DNA from: Candidatus Manganitrophus morganii
GTDB lineage: Bacteria; Nitrospirota; Nitrospiria; SBBL01; Manganitrophaceae
Direction of reading: 5' to 3'
DNA length: 64,000 nt
Assembly: GCA_021651055.1 (NCBI GenBank)
Contig: JAJHOH010000001.1
Location: 2,728,001-2,792,000 of the forward strand
Of this stretch, positions 50,810 to 59,600 are shown one piece after another (within the stretch, counting starts at the first letter, position 1; every line of letters begins with the position of its first letter). The position numbers and the translations under genes are program-made. The notes under the pieces are model-generated. The model saw only the letters and a list, made by a program, of their open reading frames with translations, had not been told where the DNA came from and searched no databases.

Positions 50810-52000
50810 ATGACCTATCCACTTTTCATTCGTTCGATTTTATCGCTGCTGTTGATCGCGGCGCTTTCGAGCCCGGCGCTGGCGGTGCTTTACTCCTGGC
50901 GGGATGCGGAGGGGGTGCTTCATGCGACCGACCGGCGCGACAAGGTGCCGGAGGGGGTCACCCCCGATGTCTGGCCCGACCTTCCTCCCTCTCCTCCCGC
51001 GGAAGCGCCTCAAGTCCTGCCGCCGCAACCCAAAGCGGAGACCCCTCCCAGAGCGCCCTCTCCCGCGGCCGAGGTCGAAGCGGAGGAGGTGACACAGGGG
51101 GCGTTCGCCGTGCAGCTGGTGCGGGAGCTGGGGTTGGAAGAAGATGCCGACCCGGAGGAGGCGGCCGAGCTTCTCACGCGGATGCGGGTGACCCCCCGTT
51201 TGGGACGATGGGAGCTTTCGGCGCCGATCACGCCGGCGCTGGTGAGCCGTCTTCGGACATTGACCGTCTCCGCCGCGCAGCGGGGCGCCGTCCCGATCGC
51301 GCCGGAGGAGGCCCTTCTGGCGTTCGATACGACGGCGGCGCTGCTGAACGTGTCGATCCCCGCCGCTTCCGAAGCCGATCTTTCCGACCGTCCGGCCTCC
51401 TCGACCTATCTCGACGCCCCGCCGCTCGTCCTCATCAGCCCCCCGCCGCCGCGGATCGTTTCGTATTATGTCTGGGTTCCGGTGGAGGAGGGGTTTTTCT
51501 GGTCGGGTTCCCGACGCCATGGGTTTTATGTCCTGCATGAAGTCCACCGCGATCTTCATTTCAACGGCCATCGGTTTGCTTTCCGCCGGCATCACATCGA
51601 GCGCCGCTTCACCGATCGGTTTTACAACGATCCTTTCTTCGATCGGCGGGTGTTTGATGTTTTCCCCCCTTTTCATGACCGCCGTCCGCCGGTGATCGTC
51701 CTCCCGCCGCCGATCATCCATCCGCCCCATCTGCCTCCTCCCCCGCGCCGCCACGACCGAAATCTTCGCGGAGGGTCTCGTTCCACCGGCCGTCCGACGA
51801 TCCGGTCGATGCCTCCTTCCGCCATGACGCCGCTGGCCCCGCCGGTCGGAGGGACCGTTTTGACGCCGCTGGCGCCGCGCTTGCGCGGCCGGTCGAGCGC
51901 GCCCCCCCCTGGGTTGACCCCGCTTGCGCCGCGACTGCCGCAGGAGCCTCAAGAGCCCCCCGCTGCGAGTGTGCCTCGGCCGTCGTTGCGGGGACGGTAG
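50810..52000 (+). CDS. DUF4124-domain exported protein with proline-rich tail
   Basis: A signal peptide (LLLIAALSSPALA) precedes a DUF4124 domain (VLYSWRDAEGVLHATDRRDKVPEGV), a short Pro/Glu linker, a central region with MTYPL...-unrelated helices, and an aromatic/His segment (YYVWVPVEEGFFWSGSRRHGFYVLHEVHRDLHFNGHRFAFRRHHIERRF). The last 110 residues are Pro/Arg-rich with a repeated ALTPLAPRL-like unit. Function unknown; DUF4124 proteins are envelope proteins. It appears to be translated from a leaderless transcript. Confidence 0.75.
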   Translation: MTYPLFIRSILSLLLIAALSSPALAVLYSWRDAEGVLHATDRRDKVPEGVTPDVWPDLPPSPPAEAPQVLPPQPKAETPPRAPSPAAEVEAEEVTQGAFAVQLVRELGLEEDADPEEAAELLTRMRVTPRLGRWELSAPITPALVSRLRTLTVSAAQRGAVPIAPEEALLAFDTTAALLNVSIPAASEADLSDRPASSTYLDAPPLVLISPPPPRIVSYYVWVPVEEGFFWSGSRRHGFYVLHEVHRDLHFNGHRFAFRRHHIERRFTDRFYNDPFFDRRVFDVFPPFHDRRPPVIVLPPPIIHPPHLPPPPRRHDRNLRGGSRSTGRPTIRSMPPSAMTPLAPPVGGTVLTPLAPRLRGRSSAPPPGLTPLAPRLPQEPQEPPAASVPRPSLRGR

Positions 52001-52078
52001 ATTCTGTTGGAAAGGGGCGTTGCCCCAACCCCCCCCAAGGGATGTTAGATCTGAGAATTAGGAACCAAGAATATTGGA

Positions 52079-52656
52079 ATGGGGCTCTTCGCCCCAAGCC
52101 CCACCGCGGGGGTTGCTTGCCCAACCCCCTTCGGATTCCTAATGGCACCGGGGTTTCACCCCTGGACCCCCCATACCGGTCAGAACTCGCACACTCACAG
52201 AAAAACACTGTGATTGTGCTTCAGACAGCTGACCTTGTAGGGTAGGTGAGACGATTTGATTTGTAGTGGGCCTCTGTGTCCTCGCTCCACCCATCCCCCA
52301 GTGGGTCCCTTGCGCTGCGGGCACAGAGGCCCACAGAACACAAAGCTGATTAAAACCAATAAAACAAAATAGCAAAGAGCCTGCGCGTCGTGGGCGTACT
52401 GTGCCCCCCATTCTCCTGCGTTCTTCTGTCCAGACGTTTTATCGACCAAATCAGGTCACCATTGTTTGAAGCACAATCCACGGTGCTCTTCCGTGCGTTG
52501 TGCGAGTTGTGACCGTGGGGGGTGCTGGGGGGCGGCAGCCCCCGCTGCCCTGGGAATCCGAAGGGGGGTGGGCACGCACCCCCCGCGGCGGGGGTGTGGG
52601 GCGAGCAGCCCCACGACATTCATTCCCCACAGGGGGGCTCGGGGCGAAGCCCCATT
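52079..52656. repeat. Large imperfect palindrome with nested hairpins
   Basis: The left outer arm (from AATGGGGCTCTTCGCCCC) matches the reverse complement of the right outer arm (ending GGGGCGAAGCCCCATT), though the right arm is about 40 nt longer. Both contain CCCCCTTCGGATTCC in corresponding places. Inner arms of about 58 nt (52177-52235 and 52453-52515) share ACTCGCACA and ATTGTGCTTCA. The unpaired middle holds another hairpin of GTGGGCCTCTGTG (52266-52281 with 52319-52334). No gene can be supported inside. It replaces any ordinary intergenic sequence upstream of the zinc-ribbon regulator. Confidence 0.8.
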
Positions 52657-52665
52657 TAGATTCCA

Positions 52666-52693
52666 TTGACGGATTCCTCTTCTTTGTTATATT
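52666..52693 (+). promoter_or_regulatory. Promoter of zinc-ribbon response regulator
   Basis: TTGACG (52666-52671), 16-nt spacer, TATATT (52688-52693). It begins 10 nt after the right end of the palindrome. The -10 region and leader have a near copy at 56294-56338. Confidence 0.6.
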
Positions 52694-52746
52694 TAAATCA
52701 TGCGTTTCATCCCCCAGTAAAATACCAGGAACGAAAGAGAGGTTGC

Positions 52747-53316
52747 ATGGCAGAGGAAACCAAATATTGTCTCTGCTGCGGCGAGGATGTTCCGTGGAAT
52801 CGGATCACCCGCGACGGCAATGAGGAGCTGACCTGCCTCTACTGCGGGTTCATCCTGGGGGCGACGCCGCTCCCGGCCAAGACCGCCAAGTGCATCATCA
52901 CCGTCGACGATGTCGCCTTCGTCAACGATCTCTTAAAGGGGATGTTGATCAACAAGGGGCTGGCCGACACGGTGATGACCGCCGCCAACGGGCAGGAGTT
53001 TATCGCCCTCTTCAATGCGCGCCTGACCGCGAAACAGCCGGTCGACATGGTGATCCTCGATCTGGAGATGCCGGTGATGGATGGGATTTCGGCGGCCCGG
53101 ATGATGCGGGCGCTCGAAGGGAAGTATCAGGTCGCCAAATCGCCGATCCTCTTCTTCTCCGCGCGAAAGTCCGATGAGGCGCTCAAGAAACAGCTCGGTG
53201 TCTTTTCCCCCGCCAGCTACGTCAACAAAGGAACGTCGTCCGGCATGGACGGCCTGGTGGAGCGGGTCGATCAGCTGGTGACGCATTTGCTCAATAAGCA
53301 GCGCGCGACTGTCTAA
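52747..53316 (+). CDS. Response regulator with N-terminal zinc ribbon
   Basis: Residues 1-37 form a zinc ribbon (YCLCCGEDVPWNRI ... LTCLYCGFILG, two CxxC pairs). A receiver domain follows: acidic pair IITVDDVAFVNDLL, phosphoacceptor MVILDLEMPVMDG, Ser switch LFFSARKSD and Lys in SYVNKGTSSG. No DNA-binding domain. The start has GAGAGG upstream. Fragments of the 3' end of closely related genes occur at 54369-54404 and 56135-56173, and a copy of its promoter and leader at 56272-56338, so it belonged to a locally repeated family. Confidence 0.9.
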   Translation: MAEETKYCLCCGEDVPWNRITRDGNEELTCLYCGFILGATPLPAKTAKCIITVDDVAFVNDLLKGMLINKGLADTVMTAANGQEFIALFNARLTAKQPVDMVILDLEMPVMDGISAARMMRALEGKYQVAKSPILFFSARKSDEALKKQLGVFSPASYVNKGTSSGMDGLVERVDQLVTHLLNKQRATV

Positions 53317-53466
53317 CCGATTGACTTTCTCTTTCATTTAAATATACTGAAAACAATTTTTATCGGCGGAGGAGCACTCCGTTTTGACGCTGGCAAACAG
53401 CAACGCGCCGCTGTTAAAATAGTGAATGACGGAGAATTGAGCGTTTGAGATTGGCGGAGTTGGGTG

Positions 53467-53772
53467 ATGGGCAAAATTCAAGTTGAGATTCCAAAAGAAG
53501 AGATCGCGGCGTTCTGCAAACGGAATCACATCCGCAAATTCTCACTCTTCGGCTCTGTGTTGCGCGATGATTTCCGGCCGGAGAGCGACATCGATGTTTT
53601 GGTGGAGTTCGATACGGACGCAAAGATTTCTCTCTTCGATTTGATTGATATGGAAGAAGAGCTTGCGTCCATCCTGGGACGGAAAGTCGATTTGATCGAA
53701 GCCTCCTCTCTGCGCAATCCTTTTCGCCGGTACGAGATCCTCCGCACGCAACAGGTCATTTATGACGTTTGA
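53467..53772 (+). CDS. MNT-type nucleotidyltransferase antitoxin
   Basis: The core motif FSLFGSVLRDDFRPESDIDVLVEF (GSxxR...SDxD) near residue 27 is that of minimal nucleotidyltransferases. LIDMEEELASILGRKVDLIE follows. In MNT/HEPN pairs this protein AMPylates or binds the HEPN RNase to silence it. ATG 53467 follows an in-frame GTG. Its 3' end overlaps the HEPN gene by 11 nt. Confidence 0.92.
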   Translation: MGKIQVEIPKEEIAAFCKRNHIRKFSLFGSVLRDDFRPESDIDVLVEFDTDAKISLFDLIDMEEELASILGRKVDLIEASSLRNPFRRYEILRTQQVIYDV

Positions 53773-54121
53773 GTCCCGAGACCCAGCTTATCTTTGGGAT
53801 ATGCTCGATGCGGCCCAGAGCATCCAATCGTTCACCGCGGGAGTAGATCAGGAAGCTTATTTAAAGAACCAGATGATGCAGTATGCGGTGGAGCGCCAGC
53901 TCGGTGTGATCGGAGAGGCGGCCCGCCGAGTGTCTGAAGGGTTTAAAAAGACACATCCTGAAATCCCCTGGCGGGAAATCATCGCTCAACGAAATGTTCT
54001 CACTCATCAGTATGGTGAGATCCGGCATGATCGAATCTGGCAAGTCATCACGGCGGATATCCCTGCTTTGGTCTCATTCTTAAAGCCCCTCATTCCGCCT
54101 CTCCCGCCGGAGGAGCCATAG
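53762..54121 (+). CDS. HEPN-domain toxin (DUF86/HepT-like RNase)
   Basis: The four-helix HEPN fold is indicated by DPAYLWDMLDAAQSIQSFTAG, QYAVERQLGVIGEAARRVS and the active-site RNVLTHQYG (Rx4-6H) near residue 80. HepT-type toxins are RNases neutralised by the partner MNT protein, here encoded by the overlapping upstream gene. It ends in a Pro-rich tail. Complete and probably functional. Confidence 0.92.
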   Translation: MTFESRDPAYLWDMLDAAQSIQSFTAGVDQEAYLKNQMMQYAVERQLGVIGEAARRVSEGFKKTHPEIPWREIIAQRNVLTHQYGEIRHDRIWQVITADIPALVSFLKPLIPPLPPEEP

Positions 54122-54171
54122 GGCTCGTCTTGGGTTCAGATGAAATCCATCTAGAGAACCAATCATGAAAC

Positions 54172-54291
54172 GGCGGCTTCGCCGGGCTGAACGATCGGTT
54201 CATCGATCTTCGCGTCGACGACCACGCCAAGCCGGTTCAGGAATTATCCCGTCTTCTGGCGCTGCATAAGAAGTTTTATCCGAGAGAGTGA
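54172..54291 (+). pseudogene. 3' remnant of a DUF1028 (Ntn-hydrolase-like) gene
   Basis: The frame reads GGFAGLNDRFIDLRVDDHAKPVQELSRLLALHKKFYPRE-stop when read in parts; the segment RFIDLRVDDH..PVQELSRLL matches the C-terminus of DUF1028 proteins. There is no start or N-terminal domain upstream, where the HEPN gene ends. So a larger gene was lost here. Confidence 0.6.
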
Positions 54292-54326
54292 GACGGTCTT
54301 CCGCCACCAACTCTATTGATGTAGTC

Positions 54327-54360
54327 CATTCCTCATTCGTAATTCAAAAATTCCTAATTG
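54327..54360. repeat. AATTAGGAATT-type repeat: empty site for the 175-bp element
   Basis: CATTCCTCATTCGTAATT followed directly by CAAAAATTCCTAATTG. At 55917-56126 the same sequence is split by the 175-bp element between AATT and CAAAAATT. Confidence 0.85.
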
Positions 54361-54368
54361 ATCTTCTC

Positions 54369-54404
54369 GTGACCCATCTTCTCAAGAAGCGCGCGACGGT
54401 GTGA
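54369..54404 (+). pseudogene. 3'-end remnant of a zinc-ribbon response-regulator gene (1)
   Basis: The frame VTHLLKKRATV-stop corresponds to the last residues VTHLLNKQRATV-stop of the complete gene at 52747-53316. It starts abruptly after a dispersed repeat. Confidence 0.65.
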
Positions 54405-54420
54405 TGGATTCGGAATTTTC

Positions 54421-55749
54421 TTATCGGAAGGAATATTTCTCGTAAACCCGCTCGATCTCGCGAAGCTGTCCCGGCTCGAACCGGCCGGGACGGCCCGCCC
54501 GCATTTTTAGAAATTCGTCCCGCTCGACGATCGTTTGCTCGCAAAGTTTGGAACTCTTCAGCAGAAAATCATCGAGACCGTCCGGGTAAGAGGTCGGGCA
54601 GTGGGGCTTGGTCGTCCGCCCGAATCCGAGCAGATTGGCGATGGTGGAAATGAATTGGATCGCCACCCTCCGCGTTGAGATCACTTCCGGCTCATAGTCC
54701 TTTCGAAACACGATAAAACGCTTCGATGACAACACGGCGGTTCCCCGAGAGGGGGTTTGCCAGGAAAAGACAAAGTTCGTTTTCGGTCCAAAGATGTCTT
54801 TTCCGGTAAAGGCAATGAGAAGGGTGTTGCTGGCTTTGGGGTTGGGATACGTTTTTTCCAGAAGGTCGAGGATGTGGTCGCCGTCATACTGATCTCGGGT
54901 TGGGTCCAAAATTTTCTTTTCATCCCATGTTATTGGATCAAGCACTTCGCACCGCACGAGAAATTTACTCTCCAACAAGGGACAGATGTCCTCGGTCTGA
55001 ATGGCCGGATCGACACCGTTGATCGGAAGAATCCGGATCGTAAACCCTTTGTAAAACGGCTGACGGGCCAGCTCTTGGTAGGGGAACGGCGGTTCCGCCG
55101 CCACATGGAGCCGCTTCAGCTTCGTCCGGATCACCACCCCCTCTTCCTCTTTCAGGCCCGGACCGGCGAGCAACTCCAGGTAGTGAGAGACGGCGCGCTC
55201 CTTCTTCCCGGCGTCCACATAATACTCTCCCAAAATTATCTGAGCGACCGTGCTCTGAGGCTCCAGGGCCAACCCCTCTTCTATAAATGAAATGGCCTCA
55301 TCCTTTTTTCCGATCTCATGATAGAGATCTCCCAGGATAAAGAAGACCTTGGCAAACTTCCGCCGGCTGACGTTATGGAGTTTTCGGACCATCGGAAGGG
55401 TTTTTTCATAGGCCGCAATCGCCTGATCGGTCTCTTTCAGCGCCAGATGGGCGGTTGCTTTCAAGTGGACGTAATAAATATTTTTCTCGGTGAGAGGGTG
55501 TTTTTCAAAGTACCGGTCGACCAGATTGATGACCTCCCGGTACGCTTTGGCGTCGAACCGTTCAAAAATCGTATTCAGAAAAGCTTTTTCCTCATCCGCC
55601 TCCTTCGATTCGACAGCATCCCTCGGATCGGCCCCCTTCGATTCGGGCGGGAACACCCAGGTGACCCCATTCAACAACAGTATCAGGAAGAGGACAGCCG
55701 AAGCCGACAGCAATATATATTTTTTGCCCGATTCGATTCGATCGATCAT
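54421..55749 (-). CDS. Membrane-anchored TPR protein with inactive archaemetzincin-like domain
   Basis: A membrane anchor (about residues 12-32) is followed by about five TPR-like helices (NIYYVHLKATAHLALKETDQAIAAYEKTL, KFAKVFFILGDLYHEIGKKDEAISFIEEGLALEP). The C-terminal 200 residues resemble archaemetzincin: IRILPINGV, NTLLIAFTGKDIFGPKTNFVFSWQTPSRGTAVLSSKRF, then RVAIQFISTIANLLGFGRTTKPHC. In active enzymes that last site is HELGHxxGLxHC; here both catalytic His and the Glu are replaced, while the closing FLLKSSKLC keeps one structural Cys. I infer a pseudo-protease used for binding. GAGGTG supports the start at 55749. Confidence 0.72.
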   Translation of the reverse strand: MIDRIESGKKYILLSASAVLFLILLLNGVTWVFPPESKGADPRDAVESKEADEEKAFLNTIFERFDAKAYREVINLVDRYFEKHPLTEKNIYYVHLKATAHLALKETDQAIAAYEKTLPMVRKLHNVSRRKFAKVFFILGDLYHEIGKKDEAISFIEEGLALEPQSTVAQIILGEYYVDAGKKERAVSHYLELLAGPGLKEEEGVVIRTKLKRLHVAAEPPFPYQELARQPFYKGFTIRILPINGVDPAIQTEDICPLLESKFLVRCEVLDPITWDEKKILDPTRDQYDGDHILDLLEKTYPNPKASNTLLIAFTGKDIFGPKTNFVFSWQTPSRGTAVLSSKRFIVFRKDYEPEVISTRRVAIQFISTIANLLGFGRTTKPHCPTSYPDGLDDFLLKSSKLCEQTIVERDEFLKMRAGRPGRFEPGQLREIERVYEKYSFR

Positions 55750-55933
55750 GAGTAAGCACCTCAAAGTTTGAGCGCCGCTGGTCTTGCCAAGAGGGTACCA
55801 GAGCCGATCATTCTGTCAAGGAATGCCTGGATGCCGCGCTTCTCGGTTCATGAGCCGAACCGACCCGAGTTGTCCAATGCGTTGCGGGGGGAACTGCCGG
55901 ATTGATTCTGACTTTGATTCCTCATTCGTAATT

Positions 55934-56108
55934 GAAGCTCCCCTCAGCAAGCTGCGGGGAATCTTCGACCCGAAAGGATGGAAAGACTCTATTTGTATGC
56001 GCGTCTAACCTTCGCAGCAAGCTGCGAGGAATGTGCCCACAGGAATGAAGGCCGAAGCGCCTCTGCTCACATCGTGAGTGAAAGCGAACCATGCGACGCG
56101 CGTGCGTG
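55934..56108 (+). repeat. Modular palindromic element, copy B (175 bp), inserted in a repeat
   Basis: Begins GAAGCTCCCCTCAGCAAGCT, ends GCGTGCGTG, bounded by TT. Comparison with the uninterrupted sequence at 54327-54360 shows that exactly this segment plus one TT is extra. The internal module (about 58 nt, ending in GCGAACCAT) is the inverse of the module in copy A and lies between hairpin 2 and its right outer arm. Confidence 0.85.
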
Positions 56109-56134
56109 TTCAAAAATTCCTAATTGCCCTTCTA

Positions 56135-56173
56135 GTGACCCATCTTCTCAACAAGAAGCGCGCGACGGCATGA
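56135..56173 (+). pseudogene. 3'-end remnant of a zinc-ribbon response-regulator gene (2)
   Basis: The frame VTHLLNKKRATA-stop again equals the C-terminus of the 52747-53316 protein. It follows the same dispersed repeat as remnant 1. Confidence 0.65.
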
Positions 56174-56271
56174 TGGATTAAAGTTCCTGCTGTCTATTCG
56201 GTATGGCTTCCTTCTTCACTGATTCCTCATTTTCACTCCTAATTGAAGCATTGATCCTACCTACTTTCCGG

Positions 56272-56345
56272 TTGATCTTTTCCTCCAATTTGATATAGTA
56301 AGCCATTCGTTTCATCCCCCAGGGAAATACCAAGAGTCGAGCACT
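56272..56345 (+). promoter_or_regulatory. Orphan promoter and leader of a lost response-regulator gene
   Basis: TTGATC (56272-56277), 16-nt spacer, TATAGT (56294-56299), then a leader with CGTTTCATCCCCCAG and AAATACCA shared with the leader of 52747-53316. The coding part that should follow at about 56350 is absent; unrelated sequence begins there. Confidence 0.65.
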
Positions 56346-56392
56346 ATTTCCCAAATATCAAAGTTTAGGACTTGACCCCAGGATCTTTACGC

Positions 56393-56556
56393 ATGGCCGC
56401 CACAGTGTTCAATAGCCCCATTGCGGTTCGTGCAAGCCTTCAAGTCGTCCGCACTTTTGTCCGCCTGCGTGAAATTCTGGCGACCCACAAAGAGTTGGCT
56501 TCAAAGCTGTCCGAACTGGAACGCAAACTGGAAGGTCACGATCAGGCCAAGCGGCG
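56393..56556 (+). pseudogene. Fragment of ORF6N/KilA-N-type protein gene
   Basis: The frame MAATVFNSPIAVRASLQVVR and then TFVRLREILATHKELASKLSELERKLEGHDQA matches the C-terminal coiled region of ORF6N-domain proteins (phage antirepressor-like, common near mobile elements). The N-terminal DNA-binding domain is missing and the last residues are replaced after EGHDQA. It lies directly outside the restriction island. Confidence 0.7.
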
Positions 56557-56572
56557 GGGGAGGGAGAGATGT

Positions 56573-56593
56573 TTGATTGCAAGACCTGACCCT
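56573..56593. repeat. Left boundary repeat of restriction island
   Basis: TTGATTGCAAGACCTGACCC; the inverted counterpart is at 63629-63649 (18 of 21 positions agree). A looser copy, CAAAGTTTAGGACTTGACCCC, is at 56360-56380. Confidence 0.6.
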
Positions 56594-56665
56594 GGTCGCA
56601 TGAATTTAAATTGCATTATGACCCCATTACTTTTTATATAATGAACATAGCACTTAGGCATCCGC

Positions 56666-59600
56666 ATGACAAAAGAAAACCAAATCGAACATGCCTTAAT
56701 CGCTAAACTTAAGGACCTCAAATACACGTATCGCGCTGACATTCGCGACAAAGCCGCGCTTGAGCAGAACTTCCGCCAGAAATTTGAGGCACTTAATCGT
56801 GTCCACCTCACCGAAGCCGAATTCGCCCGCTTGCGCGATGAGATCATTACCGCCGATGTCTTCACTGCCTCACAGGCATTGCGCGAAAAGGGCAAGTTCA
56901 ACCGCGAAGACGGGACCCCGCTGGAATACATGCTGGTCAATCTCCGCGACTGGTGCAAAAATGAGTTTGAAGTCATCAACCAGCTTCGAATCAACACTGA
57001 CAATAGCTTTCAATGCTACGATGTCTTACTCTTGATCAACGGCTTGCCGCTGGTGCAGATCGAATTAAAATCACTACAAATCAGCCCTCGCCGTGCCATG
57101 GAGCAGATCGTCGAATACAAAAAAGACCCCGGCAACGGCTACACCAATTCGCTGCTCTGTTTCATGCAGTTGTTCATCGTCAGCAACGAAACCGACACCC
57201 GCTACTTCGCTAACAACCACAACCAGCATTTTAGCTTTAACGCCGAAGAGCGCTTTTTGCCCATCTACCAGCATGCCGATCAAGACAACAACAAAATCGC
57301 CCACCTGCATGAGTTTGCCGACGACTTCCTCGAAAAGTGCCATCTCGGCCAGTTGATTAGCCGCTACATGGTCCTGGTGCAGAGCGAGCAAAAAATCCTC
57401 GTCATGCGCCCGTACCAAATTTATGCGGTCAAGGCCATCGTCGACTGTATCCACCAGAATCGCGGCAACGGCTATATCTGGCACACCACCGGCAGCGGCA
57501 AGACCCTCACCTCGTTCAAGGCCTCCACGCTGCTGAAAGACAACCCCGATATCGAAAAATGCCTGTTCGTGGTGGACCGCAAAGACCTCGACCGTCAGAC
57601 CCGTGAGGAATTCAACAAATTCCAGGAAGGATGCGTCGAGCACAACACCAACACCGAAGTACTCGTGCGCCGCATGCTGTCGGACGATTACTCCGACAAG
57701 GTGATCGTAACCACCATCCAGAAGCTCGGCCTGGCGCTGGATGAAAGCAGCAAGCGCAACAAGGAGAAGCAAAAAGAGGGCAAGCAGACCTACAAGGAAC
57801 GGCTGGAACCTCTGCGCGACAAGCGCGTGGTTTTCATCTTCGACGAATGCCACCGCTCCCAGTTCGGCGACAACCACAAGGCCATTAAAGAGTTCTTCCC
57901 TAAGGCGCAATTGTTCGGCTTTACCGGCACGCCGATCTTTGAGGAAAACGCCACTTACCAGCAGATCGACGGCAATGTCGGCTCCTACAAAACGACCAAA
58001 GACATCTTCGAGAAACAACTGCACGCCTACACCATCACCCACGCCATCGAAGACAAAAACGTGCTGAGCTTTCACGTCGACTATTTCGGCAAGGAGGGTG
58101 ACAAGAAGCCGAAGAAGGGCCAGACCCCGCCGCCGGAAGCAGTCATCAACGCCATCCTGGAAAAGCACGACAGCGCCACTGGCCAGCGCCGCTTCAACGC
58201 CCTACTGGCCACGGCCTCTATCAATCACGCCATTGAATACTACGAGAAATTCAAAACCCTCCAAGCGCAAAAACAGGCGACGGATGAAAACTTCGAGCAG
58301 CTGCAGATCGCCTGCGTCTTCTCGCCACCGGCCCACGCCGTCGCCACCGACAATAAAAATGATAAAAATGTAAAAGACATTCAGCAGCTACAGGATGACC
58401 TGCCGCAGGAAAAGGCGGATAACCAAGTTGAGCCAGAGAAAAAGAAAGCCGCGCTCGCGGCCATCATCGACGACTACAACCGCCAATACGGCACCAATCA
58501 CAGCCTCAACGAATTCGACCTCTATTATCAGGACGTGCAGCAGCGCATCAAGGACCACAAATACAGCAACGCCGACTACCCGCGCAAAAACAAGATCGAC
58601 ATCACCATCGTGGTGGACATGCTGCTCACTGGCTTCGACTCCAAATACCTCAACACGCTGTACGTGGACAAGAACCTCAAGCACCACGGCTTGATCCAGG
58701 CCTTCTCGCGCACTAATCGCATCCTCAACGACAGCAAGCCCTGGGGCAACGTCCTCGACTTCCGTTATCAGGAAAGCGATGTGGACGACGCCATCGAACT
58801 CTTCTCCGGCGCCGCCATCGACAAGGCGCGGCAAATCTGGTTGGTCGACCCCGCCCCCAAGGTGGTGGAAAAATTTCAGAAGGCCGTGGATCAGCTGCAA
58901 ACCTTTATGCAGGCCAAGGGGCTGCGCTGCGAACCCGCGCAAGTGGTCAACCTCAAGGGTGACACCGCCAAGGCGGAGTTCATTAATCACTTCAAGGAAG
59001 TGCAAAAGCTCAAGACCCAACTGGAGCAGTACACCGACCTTGACGAGCAGAGCAAGCAGACGATCGAAACAAAGCTGCCCACCGACACCCTGCGCAGCTT
59101 CAAGGCCGCCTATCTGGACACAGCGCTTGAACTCAAGCGTAAACAGGGCAGGGGCGATGCCGCGGACCCGGAGGTGCAGCAACTGGAATTCGATCTGGTG
59201 CTGTTTGCCTCGGCACTGATCGACTACGACTACATCATGGCGTTGATTGCCAAATCCACGCAGAAGGGCGGCAAGCAGAAGATGACTCGCGCGCAGCTCA
59301 TCGAATTTATTGGCTCCCACTCCAATCTTGAAGAAGATCGTGAGGACATCATCAGCTACATCAACAGCCTCAAAACGGGCGAGGTTAAGAGCACAAAAGA
59401 AATTAGCGATGATTTCCAGGCCTTCAAGGCGCAACAGGCCGCCGAAAAGCTAGGCCGCATCGCCGCTAAGCACGGCCTGCCAACCGCCGCGCTGCAAGCC
59501 TTCGTCGACGTAATCATCGGCCGCATGATCTTCGATGGCGAACAGCTCACCGACCTGCTTGCGCCCCGGCAACTTAACTGGAAGGCGCGCCGCGAGGCCG

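Noticed and set aside
52042-52669. Several open frames of 60-110 residues in the G-rich region
   Set aside because: They run through the arms of the palindrome, on both strands at once, with no ribosome sites or domains. The repeats alone explain them.
57074-58168. 364-residue minus-strand frame within hsdR
   Set aside because: Shadow of hsdR; no start signals and no recognisable domain.
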